From Gigaspora rosea (Eukaryota; Glomeromycota; Glomeromycetes; Diversisporales; Gigasporaceae), in the NCBI GenBank assembly GCA_003550325.1, contig QKWP01000220.1:138064-202063 (forward strand): a stretch of 64,000 nucleotides of DNA, given 5' to 3'. The notes beneath the pieces were generated by a model that was not told the DNA's origin, did no database searches, and was given only the letters and a program-made list of their open reading frames with translations. Position 1 is the stretch's first letter. Every line of letters starts with the position of its first letter. Below are positions 11,586-22,989 of this stretch, piece by piece. The position numbers were made by a program, and so were the translations under genes.

Positions 11586-12146
11586 ATGGGAATTACTCGC
11601 TCACTAAAGCTAGACCTAACAGACAAATTATCCATGCTCTACAAGAGCATATAAAATTTTTAAACTGAGAAATTAAACGATGTAAGAAAGAATTGCATAT
11701 CAATCTTTTAAACCAAGAAATTCAAAGAGCCAAAATTCTTGAAGAGAGATTAAGACTGAAAGAGATTACAATTGAAAATGCTAATCAAGAGTTAAACAAA
11801 CTAAAACAAGAAATAACATTACTTAAAGGAATAATTGAAAAAAAAAACAAAACTATAAACGCTTTACAGAAGAAAATAGAAATCTATGAAATACAAATAA
11901 AGAACTTGCTGTTGAAGTTGAACATTTACTTATTAGAAATAATAATAGCAAAGATCACTAAGGATAAGAAATGAAGCAGACCATTACATTTGTAATCGGA
12001 ATATTACTCGGTTATAAGATAGAATATTTTACTTTGAGAATCGGGAAGAACAACGTCAACGTGGTGAACCAGTGGATCCATATTTACCTAGAAGTAATGC
12101 TTTCATCGGTGAACACGAGTTTAATCAACAATTTAATCAACAATAA
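11586..12146 (+). pseudogene. coiled-coil protein gene remnant
   Basis: A plus-strand frame beginning just after ATGGG (about 11586) reads NYSLTKARPNRQIIHALQEH, stops at a TGA near 11667, and continues EIKRCKKELHINLLNQ into a long Lys/Glu/Leu heptad region to about 11930 (coiled coil). The frame is then lost, and a +1/+2 shifted frame carries REEQRQRGEPVDPYLP to a TAA at 12144-12146. Start, one stop and at least one frameshift make it a broken gene of about 180 codons. I do not recognise a specific family; short coiled-coil proteins of this kind are often multicopy in these fungi (memory only). Confidence 0.5.
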
Positions 12147-12900
12147 GAATGTATACAAATTCTTAGCTGCGTCAATAAATAATTGATTTTTCATAAAGTT
12201 TAAGAGATTTTACTTAAAAAAATTTTATTATGATATTTTTTATTATGTTTAAAATACTGTTTAACAATAAAACAGTTTGAGATCGAATAATTTTGATATA
12301 ATAGACTAGATAAAAATTTAACTTTATTTAAATCGTAGTTCATTGAGAAAACTATAAATATTTAAAGATCAAATTATTTTAAAATTTCAAATTTATAATA
12401 ATTTTATTATCAATTGAAAATTTGATAAGAAAAACAGCTCTTATCAGAAAATTAAACTCATCATATAAGAGCCGACACAACATGATTAGCGGACCAACGG
12501 TCGAACACCAATCACTAGTGACTAACCCATCAGAATTTTTTATTCACATCATAGAGCATGGACAACGATCAAACGCACTCTATTTTGGGCAGACCACTGT
12601 ACGAATGGTCAAGATGATGGCCATTCCTTATTTACTTTCCTCAAAAAAAAAAAAAAACAAAGAAAAACATGAGTTATGTAAAGTAAATTTAGTAAGAATT
12701 ATACAATAGTAGAAATCGTAAATTGTACTTCCATATAATACTGTGTGGCTTTCTTCCAACCAAAATGCTTCGATGTTGTTTAGTTTATGCGACAGATTAC
12801 AATTTATAATGAGAACATAGGCATAAATATAAGAGCAACTAATACAGTTTTTTGAAATAAAATTTGTAAAGTAATTTTTCTTTTGTGCTTCGTTAAATTT
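12147..12900. other. spacer, no supported gene
   Basis: AT-rich DNA. One 95-codon open frame at 12422-12709 has a somewhat higher GC content (GACCAACGGTCGAACACC) than its surroundings and might be an old coding or repeat fragment, but it has no recognisable motif and ends in a poly-Lys run. Confidence 0.3.
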
Positions 12901-13099
12901 ATTGGTTCTCGTACCATGAACTTTTAAATACAGTAACCCGGCCAGCCGGCATTTTTTTTTAAAAAATTTTATATACCGTATACAATTTATAAAATTTTCA
13001 TAAAAATTTTTTTAAAAATATAATAACCGTTTATTAAAACATAAAAAATTTTTTATAAAAGTTTTCAAAATTTGACCCGGACGGGTTACGAGAACCAAT
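12901..13099. mobile_element. 199-bp MITE with ATTGGTTCTCGTA ends
   Basis: Left ATTGGTTCTCGTACC and right GGTTACGAGAACCAAT form terminal inverted repeats with one inserted base. The interior holds a GC-rich pair, CCCGGCCAGCCGG and GACCCGGACGGG, around an AAATTTT-rich core. No coding capacity. The flanks are too AT-rich to read a target duplication with confidence. Confidence 0.65.
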
Positions 13100-13445
13100 T
13101 AATTAACTTTGCATGTCCTTGGCTAAAGACAATATATCGCGTCTCTTCTAAAAAATGTTATGCAAGTATTACAATTTAAGCAGAGTAACCCAAATCACAT
13201 ATCGATTTATTTCTATGAATTTTAATTTAAAGTATTATTTGAATAAATTATTTCACATGAACAATTAAAGTTAATATAGTTAATATATTTAATAAACACA
13301 ATACAACTTAAAAAATAAATCGTGTTGGTAAGATGTAATTTACAAAAATGTCAACTCTTGATGTTTCTAATAAATCGGTTAGAATATTTAAGAAGAGTAG
13401 TGCATTTGATAAAACTTAATTTAGAAGCACCTTTAATTCCAACAC
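13100..13445. other. spacer, nothing recognised
   Basis: AT-rich single-copy-looking DNA. A minus-strand open frame at 13351-13641 falls mostly in the neighbouring repeat and is not supported as a gene. Confidence 0.4.
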
Positions 13446-14250
13446 TATAACAAATTGCAGCATGGAATGATACTGCAATACACGAGAAAGTTTGGATATG
13501 GAACCACACGAACCTGCACGTAAATCTATATGAGACAATGTATGGGAAAGCATGTTTACAGCACGTAATAAGGCACAGATTCCGTGCAACAGTGCACGTA
13601 CTAACGTGCAATTTTATGTGTTTTCTCGTGCATTGTCTCATGCATATTTACGTGCAGGTACTATATAATAGCATATATCCATACATATATACATAATAAC
13701 ATATACCTTTGTATATGCATTATTTAATTAACTAAATTTTATAATTTTATTAACTAAATTTTATAAGTTTATTAACTAAATTTTGTATTTTATTAACTAA
13801 CTTAAATTATTTTATTAATTAAATTTTATAATACAAATTCTTTAATTTAATAATTTACATGTCGAATAAGAAAATACTTCTAATTACTAAAACTACCAAC
13901 TTTAAAAATAACCCAGCAACCAATAATATTGAAAAAACAAAGTAATAGTACCAAAATGAAAGGTTTAAAAAAAATTCGAAATGACTACTCTAGAAATAGC
14001 TCCAATAGGGACAACTCCGATTGTGGTAACTCCAATGGCGGTAACAAGGGAGATACTAAAATGCAATAATATACAGAAAGTAATAAAAAATAAAAGAAAA
14101 AAATAATAGTAAAAAAAAAAAAATAAAAAATAAAGCAGCGATACCACCAAAAATGATAAAAAAACATACACCAAAAATGATAGTGATTCCAAAAGAGCAA
14201 CTTCCAAGGCAATAACTCTAAAGGGTGGTTAAAAAATTATATAAAAATTA
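13446..14250 (+). mobile_element. large CCCTAT-family element, 3'-truncated copy
   Basis: Begins CACTATAACAAATTGCAGC and follows the same module order as 5855 and 37565 (TGCACGTA module, TTATTAACTAA module, AACCCAGCAACCAATAATA, purine-rich module with CCAAAAATGATAGTG). It ends abruptly after AATTAATGAGTTGTAA near 14258, so the palindromic array and right end are missing. Here the fold-back insertion seen at 6184 is absent, giving the empty site TTATTAACTAAATTTTGTA. Confidence 0.65.
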
Positions 14251-14687
14251 ATGAGTTGTAATCGTCTGTAAAATTCTGTGAACTAAGTCTTCGATGAAGT
14301 AATTGTCAATGAGTTGATCAAAACTGAATTTATTTGTCCGTAAACTATTACCTATCCCGATATAAATAATATAAACTAGACTACTATTTACTCATTAACA
14401 TAAGTATGCATCACATCAACAATTCCCTTAATAATATCATTTACCCTTGTTAAATATAACGAATATTTAATTGATCTTTCATCTATCTAACATGAATAAT
14501 CTGCAATATATCAAATTCAATAGTTTGCACACATAGTTTTGATTATTTAGTTGAGCTACCACTTTAATGTTGCATGGTAATACTAGGATTTTTGAAATTG
14601 GATCATTTTAAATTCTGTCTCCTCCTTCGTCTTTCTTTTCTTTCTATACCCCCTCTTCTTTCTCCTATCTTCTGCCTCCTCGATTTT
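14251..14687. other. spacer, nothing recognised
   Basis: AT-rich DNA with a pyrimidine-rich stretch (14618-14690) that lies downstream of the membrane protein gene. No motif found. Confidence 0.3.
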
Positions 14688-15506
14688 CTATTTTATATAC
14701 ACTCCATCTTCTTGATCCACTCCATCTTCTTGAATACCAAAAAGAATGACACTGACTAAACCTCTTTTCTTTAAAAAATCATCATAATCTGAATTTATTG
14801 ATGTCATTTTATCACCATCCTCAATTATTCCAGGAAGTCGAAGAAGCATCAATAGATTAATATTGAGTCCAATTTTGACATAAATGTTATTAGCTGGAAT
14901 TATAACCAGACAAAGAATACTACTTATAAAGGCGGCTATGATAAAAAATAAAAATATGATATAACTGAAAACGTAATTTTTTTTTTTTATCTTTTTCTTT
15001 ATCATTTAAAGATTTGAACAAACCATACGATACTATCAATATTGCAAGGAGAAGCAAAAAAATCCCAAAAAAGAATATCGGATGAGTTGGAACTCTTCTT
15101 AATACTCCAACAATATCATCTTCCAGATAAAAAAAGGGAGTAAATTGATAAAGAAACATATATACGAAAAAAAACAAAGCAATTCAATATTATTGAGGGC
15201 TGTTATATTTGAATTTATATTTATTATTTTTTTTATTATTATTTTATCAAGAATAATTCGAAGTGGTATATATGCGAGAAATTTAAAAATAATGTAGATA
15301 AAAAAAGGAATAAGATGCTTTCCAGTGTATTCATTTTTGTTGAACACATATAAGAGGGGTATCAACGGTTCTATGTAAAACATAAAAATATCATCTATAT
15401 TATTTTTAACGTTTGCACTTAACACGGGTTCAAATATTGCCGAATAGCCAAGTGGTATTACACCACCAAGAAGAACATCAAAGGCTGAATTGGTTGCATC
15501 ATCCAT
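14688..15506 (-). pseudogene. multi-pass membrane protein gene, frameshifted at homopolymers
   Basis: Three overlapping minus-strand frames make one continuous protein of about 260 residues. It starts MDDATNSAFDVLLGGVIPLG (15506), has hydrophobic spans at about LIPFFIYIIFKFLAYIPL, FFFVYMFLYQFTPFFYL, HPIFFFGIFLLLLAILIV and SYIIFLFFIIAAFISSILCL, a Lys-rich cytosolic loop (KEKDKKKK), and a hydrophilic Asp/Glu tail ending at 14688. The frame changes in an eight-base A run (15166-15173) and a twelve-base T run (14977-14988). Both lesions sit in homopolymers, so sequencing error is as likely as true decay; if corrected, the gene is intact. No known family recognised; at least four membrane segments are likely. 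Confidence 0.55.
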
Positions 15507-15561
15507 ACCACCAATTATTGTTATTTTGAAATCACGAAATGAAAAAAAATATATCGATATG

Positions 15562-15624
15562 TATACAGTCAGTTTTATAATTTATACAGTCAGTTTTATA
15601 ATTTATATAGTCAGTTTTATAATT
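15562..15624. repeat. three 21-bp tandem repeats
   Basis: TATACAGTCAGTTTTATAATT is repeated three times head to tail; the third has TATATAG. It lies 50 bp upstream of the membrane protein start, so it could be in its promoter region. Confidence 0.9.
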
Positions 15625-16015
15625 TATAGAGTTGGAATGTTTCTTTAAATGTAGACAGAAAATTTTGAAGTATAAAGCAAATTTGTTGAAATTCATGGAC
15701 TTTTTAAACCAAATTTCATTAATTCATGAAAAGCGCAACCGAAGTGCACAATATTACGCCAATTCTACATTGAATAATACATGTAGTGATAGTACATTAT
15801 CACGTACGAAGCCATCCCTGAGTATACCAAGAAAAATAATGCAATTACGTATTTACATAGTGTTGTACAGAAAGCTTTTTTATATCGATCAGATGATACC
15901 AAAGATGTCTATGCTAATAGGAATTTTTCGGTTACCCGGGTCGAAAAGTGGCGACCCGGGTCAATATTCACATAACGATAAGTAAAGATAATCAATTAAG
16001 CTGTAGTATATCGAT
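15625..16015. other. spacer with orphan open frame and ACCCGGGT pair
   Basis: A 117-codon plus-strand open frame (15632-15985) starts MECFFKCRQKILKYKANLLK and shows no recognisable domain; its last 25 codons cover a GC-rich inverted pair (TTACCCGGGTCG / CGACCCGGGTCA, about 15930-15963) of the type found inside MITEs of this window. It is doubtful as a gene. Confidence 0.25.
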
Positions 16016-16166
16016 ATATGAGAACCTCCACAGCAAAAGGTGGCAATGGGCCAAAAAAATTTTTCTTAAAAATGCAATTTCTTGAAGAATTAGAGTAGTC
16101 GGCATATAATTTTTACAAAATTACAAAATAAAAATTTTTGGCCCATTGCTGTGGAGGTCCCCATAT
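16016..16166. mobile_element. short inverted-repeat element
   Basis: ACCTCCACAGCA with GGCAATGGGCCAAAAA on the left is mirrored by TTTTTGGCCCATTGCTG with TGGAGGT on the right, about 150 bp apart end to end. The left arm has an extra AAGGTGG. A palindromic MITE is the likely nature. Confidence 0.6.
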
Positions 16167-16206
16167 GTGCTTGATTTGTCTTGAGATATAAATATTTAAA
16201 TTGGAA

Positions 16207-16377
16207 TACAGTCGACCCTCTCAAGACCGATCCTGTCAAAACCGATAACCTGTTAAATCTGATCTACCAAGTCTGTTCCATCTGATCCCGTTATATAAAT
16301 TTAATAATATGGTTTCAAATCCGATGAACTCTCAAAACCGGTCCACAATGCATACCGATTTGAGAGGGTCGATTGTA
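16207..16377. mobile_element. 171-bp MITE, TA target, Tc1/mariner-like ends
   Basis: Ends are ACAGTCGACCCTCTCAA and TTGAGAGGGTCGATTGT, nearly perfect terminal inverted repeats, each bordered by TA (16207-16208 and 16376-16377). ACAGT-type ends plus TA duplication are typical of Tc1/mariner/pogo derivatives. The interior repeats the motif RACCGAT/TCYGAT several times. Confidence 0.75.
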
Positions 16378-17440
16378 TCTTGGATTTTGTATCAAAAATT
16401 TTTAAACTCGCTCATAATTTTGGGTTCCTTCATTTCCTACATTGGAAAAGACCAATTCATTAGAATTTATTCGTTTATTAACTGCCCCGGGTCAAGGCAA
16501 TTTTTGACGCTGACCTGTAGGGTCAACCTGACTCGTGTAACAACTTTAGTGTAGATGTTTCATATAAAAGGAATTTAAAATAATTAATAATCAAGTGATA
16601 TTGTTGCAACTCCCTTTTTTGAATTTCGCCACCCATCTATAGTTTAATGAGAGCTTGTGTAATTCCTTTTGTCATTAATTTGCGTATACCATCCAACCAG
16701 GTTGCGAAAACACAACCAAATTTACTTTCTCTATTTTTTAATGTTACTCAGTTTATGATACGGAATCCACTCAATCATGCGTTCATAATCATAAATTCTA
16801 AAAATAAAACTCTTTCATGCAATAATTCTATAATATTCTATGCCAGAAACTTATGCTTTACAAGTGTTATATATATTATAAAACATATTTTATTAATTTT
16901 TGAATTAAAATTATATAATAGTTTCTGTGTGCAGTTTTAAATTTTAGAATGCTTACACTACATTATAGTCATGCTTGCATAACGGAGTTTATGGTTTTCT
17001 GCCATATAGAATGGCGAGTTCGCATAATCTTGCGTTAAAAAATCTATGATTTTATTGCTGAGATACGTAGTACGTATGTTGTGAAGCGGTAACGTGACCC
17101 GGCCGCTGCGAAAAACAAAAGCGAAAGAATTTAATAAATGCTAATTCGGGTTTGGCTTGAGGCAATGCTCCATTGAAGAAAGGGGCTAGACAGAGAAAAA
17201 AAGTAGTTAATAATATTTCTCAACAATTGGAAGCACTGGGATTTAAATTAAACTGTTTTCTTACTTGTACTGTATATCCAAATATTATAAAATTAATTGC
17301 CTGTCACGAGTGTCTGGTACATTTTTACCAATCATTTTGCACGTGCGAAAATTAGATGGCATAAATGGTCACTGTCACATGCTATGAGAAATTCGCAATG
17401 TTGATTATATCAGATACACGTTAGCGTTAACCCCTTCTCT
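16378..17440. other. spacer, no supported gene
   Basis: Mostly unique AT-rich DNA with small open frames (16647-16940, 17173-17355) that show no domain, no conserved context and no splice partners. A GC-rich patch CGTGACCCGGCCGCTGCG occurs near 17092. Confidence 0.3.
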
Positions 17441-17930
17441 ATCTTTTTGGTCGACATAACTCTGATCATTGCCAATTGTGTGCTTATTTGTTCACGTTTA
17501 TTTGTTATTATTGGATTTTGACTTTGCCCGTGACCCGCCACATTTCCTTTTAGACTAAAACGGAAAGATTTTCGTATAAAAATTTTATATATCTTATCTT
17601 GAACTATCTTGAGAAGTGTTGAACGCTCAGATATATCTGCGCATGTGCCCCAAAGATTTTTGTCGTATTCTGGTTGTATTTATTATATTTTGCTTTTTTT
17701 TCGTAATACACTTCAATCATATGATATTTTCTTAATATAGATAGTAAATAATCGATTGATGGGCTTCTTGAAATCTATCTGCATAAATTAACCTCCCTCT
17801 AATCTTTCTTTGTCGACATGCAGCAGATCATTTTTAATAAAGTTTATAATTAGTGTTATGCATCTTATTTATTGGTTGCAATCTTACTCGTGATCCGCCA
17901 CATTTCCTTTTAGACTGGATAAAAATTTTA
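17440..17930. repeat. diverged tandem duplication, about 360-bp spacing
   Basis: CGTGACCCGCCACATTTCCT at 17529 recurs as CGTGATCCGCCACATTTCCT at 17889, each followed by TTTAGACT, and both are preceded by similar TCTTT..GTCGACAT..GATCAT..TTATTTGTT-like sequence. The matching part is roughly 120 bp per copy. Confidence 0.7.
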
Positions 17931-18485
17931 TAAGATTATTTATCTAATCGTTCAGTTAAATCGACTTTTGATTCCATAATTCGATGTATGCATTGCTATA
18001 AAACTTTATTTTGAATTTACATGCTTAAAATACATGTACAATAGTAAACTTTATTAGTTAAACTGTATAATATTTTCTTTTTATAGCACATCTTGAATGT
18101 ATGCCAGTTATTATCGAGTAATTAGCTACACTGATCAGCACCATTTAAATTCTATCAGATAGACCTCCGTTTACTTATTGTACGTACGTACGTTCGTAGA
18201 ATCTCTTTAAATTAAACATTTCACCTTGTACTTCGTCAATTGTTCTGCTAATTTGTAAATTGTAGATATAAAAATATTGAAATAAAATATGCATGGACAT
18301 TATTACATGTGAAAGCGTTATTATTATTATTATTTTGGTTTTTTAATAAGGTATGGCTTAGGGTAGATTATATAAAAGCTTCTTTTGCTTCAAAATTTTT
18401 TTTTAAAATATGCAATACATTTAACATATTCGGTAAGTATGAAAATGTTATCGTTGGTTTCTATTTAATTGAATTTTGATTAATT
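17931..18485. other. spacer with short microsatellite
   Basis: No gene seen. A (TACG)n stretch, TACGTACGTACGTTCGTA, is at about 18181, and an ATT run at about 18318. Confidence 0.4.
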
Positions 18486-19175
18486 TATGCTATCGCAGCT
18501 ACAGAGCCTAACCACAACGTGAGGTTCTTGCGCTGAAATCGTAGTTGAGGTGCTTAATCAGGTTCTTGCACTGCCTGCAACAGCAATAAGACCTAATCAC
18601 AACATGAGCTCCTTGCATTGCTATCGAAGCCACAGAGCATAATTACAATATAAGGTCCTTGTGCTGCTATCGTAGTTGTGGAGCTTAATCACCACCAAAT
18701 ATGAGGTTCTTGCACTGCCTGCGACAGCCATAGAGCCTAATCACAGCACGAGATCCTTGCCTAATCACAACGTGAGATTCTTGAACTGTTATAATAGCTA
18801 CGGTACTTAATCACAAACATGAGGCTCTTACAATGCCTGCACTGCCATAGAGCCTAGTCACAACATGGGTTCCTGCATTGCTATAGCAGCCACGAAGCCT
18901 AATCACAACGTGAGATCCTTGTACTGCTATTATAGTCGTGGACCCTATGAAAAAAAAGTCAAAATTCTATTCAGATATTGTTCAGATTATTATTTTAAAA
19001 AATGAGCATTTTTCGTAATAAAATCCGAACAAAATCTGAAAAAATTTTGACTTTTTTTTATGGGGAGGCTCAATCACCACCTGCGGCAGACATCGAGCCT
19101 AATCACAATATGAGGTCCTTGTATTGCTATCGCAGCCATGGAGCCTAATCATAACATAAGATCCTTGTACTGCAT
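18486..19175. repeat. minisatellite, about 46-bp unit
   Basis: Degenerate head-to-tail units of the form GAGCCTAATCACAACATGAG, then GTCCTTGCACTGCTATCGCAG, then CCACA. Unit starts are seen near 18505, 18590, 18636, 18683 and on to 19150. It is GC-richer than the surroundings. One unit is split by a MITE-like insertion at 18943-19065. Confidence 0.85.
18943..19065. mobile_element. palindromic MITE inside the minisatellite
   Basis: CCCTATGAAAAAAAAGTCAAAA on the left pairs with the mirror TTTTGACTTTTTTTTATGGGG on the right; inner arms share CAGATATTGTTCAGATT-like sequence. It splits a satellite unit between GTCGTGGA and GGCTCAATCACC, so the empty site is known from neighbouring units. Only GA or GGA is duplicated. 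The CCCTATGAAAA end resembles the right terminus of the large CCCTAT elements. Confidence 0.75.
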
Positions 19176-19799
19176 AATACAATATGAGATATAGTACACT
19201 TATCTCTAACTCACTTTAAGCAACTCAAGCGCCTAGTTAATTCTATATTATTTAATTTCTATTTTCTATTTTCTATATTATTTAATTTTGAGTTCGTGCG
19301 CTTTAACGTTCTTGATTGGTCATATCTAGAAAACATGATCATAGTGTGGGAAAATAATACAATTATTTTACATATTGATGTATTAATAATGATGACAGAT
19401 TACAAATCTGATACGATTTTATCTATATCTCTACAATCAATCTATTCTTCGTTTAAACATTCATGATTGGTCGTATCCAAAAAATGTGACCAAACGTGGG
19501 AAAGCTAACAAAAATATGTAAGGTAATTATATCATTTTTTATTATTATATTTAGTAATTGTATCATTTGAATGCATTGCCATTTTTGATTTGCTAAACTG
19601 TAATTAGACCATGGAAAACTTCAAAATAAGATAATCAGTTACTTTTGAAACTGTAATTATTGCGATATGTGTAATATCGTAATAAATTTGTAATTTGTCT
19701 ATTACTATGAATTAATGATTTCATTCGTTTTGTATCTTTCAGATTTAGCAAATTGCTTCCGTTCTTATGCGCACGTTGTATCTTTGAAATTAGATTAAC
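19176..19799. other. spacer, nothing recognised
   Basis: Two loosely similar stretches (TGATTGGTCATATCTAGAAAA at about 19313 and TGATTGGTCGTATCCAAAAAA at about 19463) suggest an old local duplication. No gene found. Confidence 0.35.
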
Positions 19800-21020
19800 T
19801 GAGATATGGATAATGAACGTACAATAGTAGAAGCATAATGGTTAGTAGTACAATAGTATTTTTTTCTTTTTTTTTAATACAATACTAACTTTTCGTGTGA
19901 TAATGAACATAGTATGATAGTAGAATTATGATGGTTTGAGATGTAGCAAAATAGTTAGTAGCACAGTAATGACTTTTTTTTATGTACTGTACAATACTAA
20001 CATTTCTTTTTTTTCTTTAAATGGAATGTAGCACGATAATAAACATAGCACAATAATAGAAGTATGATAGTTCAGAGTGTTAGTAACATGGTAATACTTT
20101 TATTTTATTTTTTTTTGTAAATATATACACAGCACTAATGTTTCTTTTTTTTCTTTAGAACTGAACATAGCACAATAACGAACATACAATAGTAAAAGCA
20201 TAATAGTTTGGGACATAGCAAGATAGTTAGTAGCACGGTAGTATTTTTTTTTCTTTAACATTTCTTTTTTCTTTAGAACAGAACATAGTGCGATAAAGAA
20301 CGTAAGATAGTAGAAACATGATAGTTCAGGACGTAGCAAGATAGTTAGTAATATAATCGTATTTTTTTTTATTTTTAATTTTTTTATTTTGATACAATAC
20401 CAACATTTCGCGCGATAACTAACGTAGCATGATAGTAGGAACATAATGCTTCAGGACGTAACAAGATAGTTAGTAACACAGTAGTATTTTTTTTTTATAT
20501 GCTACTAATGTTTCTTTTTTTCTTTAGAATGGAACATAGCACGATAGTAGATAGTAGATGCATGATAGTTCAGGACATTAGTAACACAGTAAATTTTTTA
20601 TTTTTTTTATGTACAGTACTAACGCTTCTTTTCTTTAGAACAAACGGAATGTAGCGCAATAACGAACATACGATAGTAGAGGCATGATAGTTCGGGATGT
20701 AGAAAGATAGTTAGTAATGGTAATATTTTTTACTGTAATACAGTACTAACAAGCATGATAGGTCAGGATGTAGCAAAATAGTTAGTAGCATAAAAGTTAA
20801 TATAGGCATGCATGATAGTTGAGACATTAGTAACACAATAGTATTTTTTTTGATACAATACTAACATTTCGCGTGATAATGAATGTAGCATGATAGTAAA
20901 AGCATGGAAGTTCAGAACGTAACAAGATAGTTAGTAGCATAGTGGTTAGTATGTGGCATGTATAATAGTATGGGCGTAGCATAATAGTTAGTATGGGATT
21001 TAGCATGATAATTGGGACAT
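19800..21020. repeat. degenerate minisatellite with T-run modules
   Basis: Repeated modules in variable order: ATAGTAGAAGCATGATAGTT, CGGGACGTAGCAAGATAGTT, AGTAGCACAGTAGTA, a run of 8-12 T, then ACAATACTAACATTTCTTTT. At least eight imperfect cycles of roughly 110-180 bp are visible. Open frames through it arise from the periodic composition. Confidence 0.85.
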
Positions 21021-21204
21021 AGCGAAATTTTAAAAAATCAAGTTTCGTTCATTACAGGCACTTTATATTATTAAAGGGCACCAGTGGCGCTCCACTTACA
21101 CTTGTATATATATATTTATGCAGAATTTGTTATAATCAAATCATATAATTAAATTTATAAACATTTTATATAATTTATTGTTCTTATTAATAAAACTAAA
21201 ATAG
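21021..21204. other. spacer, nothing recognised
   Basis: AT-rich DNA with a short patch GGGCACCAGTGGCGCTCCAC near 21076. Confidence 0.3.
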
Positions 21205-22720
21205 GGTTCTGAAGTTCAGTTCAGTTCAATAGAGGTTCAGGTTCAGGTTCAATGAACCTGAACCTGAACCTGAACCTGCTCTAAAAGTTCAATACTGAAC
21301 TAAAACTGAACTTAAAATTATTGAACATGAACCTGAACCTAAACTTAAAAAAAGTTCAGTTCAGGTCAGTTCAAGGTTCATGAACATGTTCAGGTTCATA
21401 AAATATGCACATAAAATTATACAAATTTCTATGATTCTCTAAATTTTACTAATTAATCATAACTTCTTGCTTTAAGTAAACTTATTTAGACTAAAAAATA
21501 CATCAAGTTGGTAACTTATATTTTATTTTATTTTTCTTAAAATTTGTATCAAAGATGCTTAATTTTGAATTTTTGATAAAAACTTCCAAAATTAAGCATC
21601 TTTTCTTCAAATTTTAAGAAAAGTAAAATAAAATATACTGATTTGATGTATTTTTTGGTGTTGAACAAGTTTACTTAGTGCACGAAATTAATATCAATTA
21701 GTAAATTTAGAAAATCATAGAAATTTGAATAATTTTATTAATAAAATTATACAAATTTCTATGATCTCTAAATTTTATTTTATTTTTCTTAAAATTTGAA
21801 GTAAATATACCTAATTTTGAAAATTTTTATCAAAAATTTAAAATTAAGCATTTTTGCACAAATTTTAAGAAAAATAAAATAAAATTTACCAAATTGATGT
21901 ATTTTTTGGGCTAAACAAGTTGAATTAGAGCAAGAAGATATGATCAATTAGTAAAATTTAGGAAATTATAGAAATTTGTATAATTTATTAATAAAATTAT
22001 ACAAATTTCTATGATTCTCTAAATTTTACTAATTGATCATAACTTCTTGCTCTAAATAAACTTGTTTAATACCAAAAAATACATTATATCAGTATATTTT
22101 ATTTTATGTTTTTAAAAATTTTGGCAAAGATGTTTAATTTTGAAATTTTTAAAAGAAAAGTAAAATAAAATATACTGATTTGATGTATTTTTGGTATTGA
22201 ACAAGTTTACTTAGTGCAAGAAGTTATGATCAATTAGTAAAATTTCATGTAAAATATGATTTTTAATATTTTCAACAAAATGCTATGATTCTCTAAATTT
22301 TACTAACTGATTAATACTTCTCACTAAGTAAACTTGTTCAGTATCAAAAATTACATATATTTTTATTCAAATTAAAACTAGTTTGCAAATTTGAACTAGC
22401 CCAACCAAACTTATGATTGAGTTTAAAGTTTAATATAAAGTTTTAAATAATAAAATTTAGAGTTTGAGTCTGGTCTGGACCAGACCAAACCCAGACCCAA
22501 ACCTAGAATTACTAGTTTATATTAATACTAGACTAAACCTGAAGATGTTTATGAACTTATAAACTGAATCTGAACTGAACCTGAACCAGCTCTAAAAGTT
22601 CAATACTGAACCTAAACCTGTACATGGTTTAAAAAATGTTCAAGTTCAGGTTCAATACTGAACCTGAACCTGAACCTGAACTTGATCTAAGTTTAGTTCA
22701 GTTCAGGTTCATAGAAACAC
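21205..22720. repeat. composite block: (CCTGAA)n ends and palindromic centre
   Basis: Both ends (about 21205-21415 and 22545-22720) are made of GGTTCA/TGAACC hexamers in both orientations, joined by CTCTAAAAGTTCAATACTGAA, which is present in both. Between them, a unit containing ACAAATTTCTATGATTCTCT, AAATTTTACTAATTGATCAT, AAATACAT and TTTTATTTTTCTTAAAATTT alternates with its own reverse complement about three times (centres near 21585, 21840 and 22130). The arrangement looks like an amplified fold-back element with satellite-like arms; no protein frame is present. Confidence 0.75.
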
Positions 22721-22744
22721 TAATCTAAAACATAAAAATTTTAT

Positions 22745-22870
22745 AAATATTCTCTTTGAGAACATTTCAAAAGGATAAAATGTTCTCAAATAAGAGAACC
22801 TTTTCTAAATATTAATGTTCTTAAAAAACTTCAAATGTTCATTGAGAACTATAAGAACATTGAATATTTA
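22745..22870. repeat. GAGAACATT inverted-repeat cluster
   Basis: TTGAGAACATTTCAAAAG and AAAATGTTCTCAAATAAGAG, followed by TTAATGTTCTTAAAAAACTT and AACTATAAGAACATTGAAT, form overlapping inverted repeats around the core GAACATT. Confidence 0.6.
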
Positions 22871-22989
22871 AACTCTGGATAGCATATATTCATTTACAAC
22901 AGTTAGACCTCTCTATAATCACAAGTTGGTTGTGACCTATTTTTGTAATTATATAGAGGTGTAAATATAAATAAAATGCATCGTTATAT

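Noticed and set aside
13351..13641. Cys/His-rich 96-codon minus frame, possible small secreted protein
   Set aside because: It is the antisense of the TGCACGTA-repeat module of the large element; Cys and His come from repeated GTGCA words.
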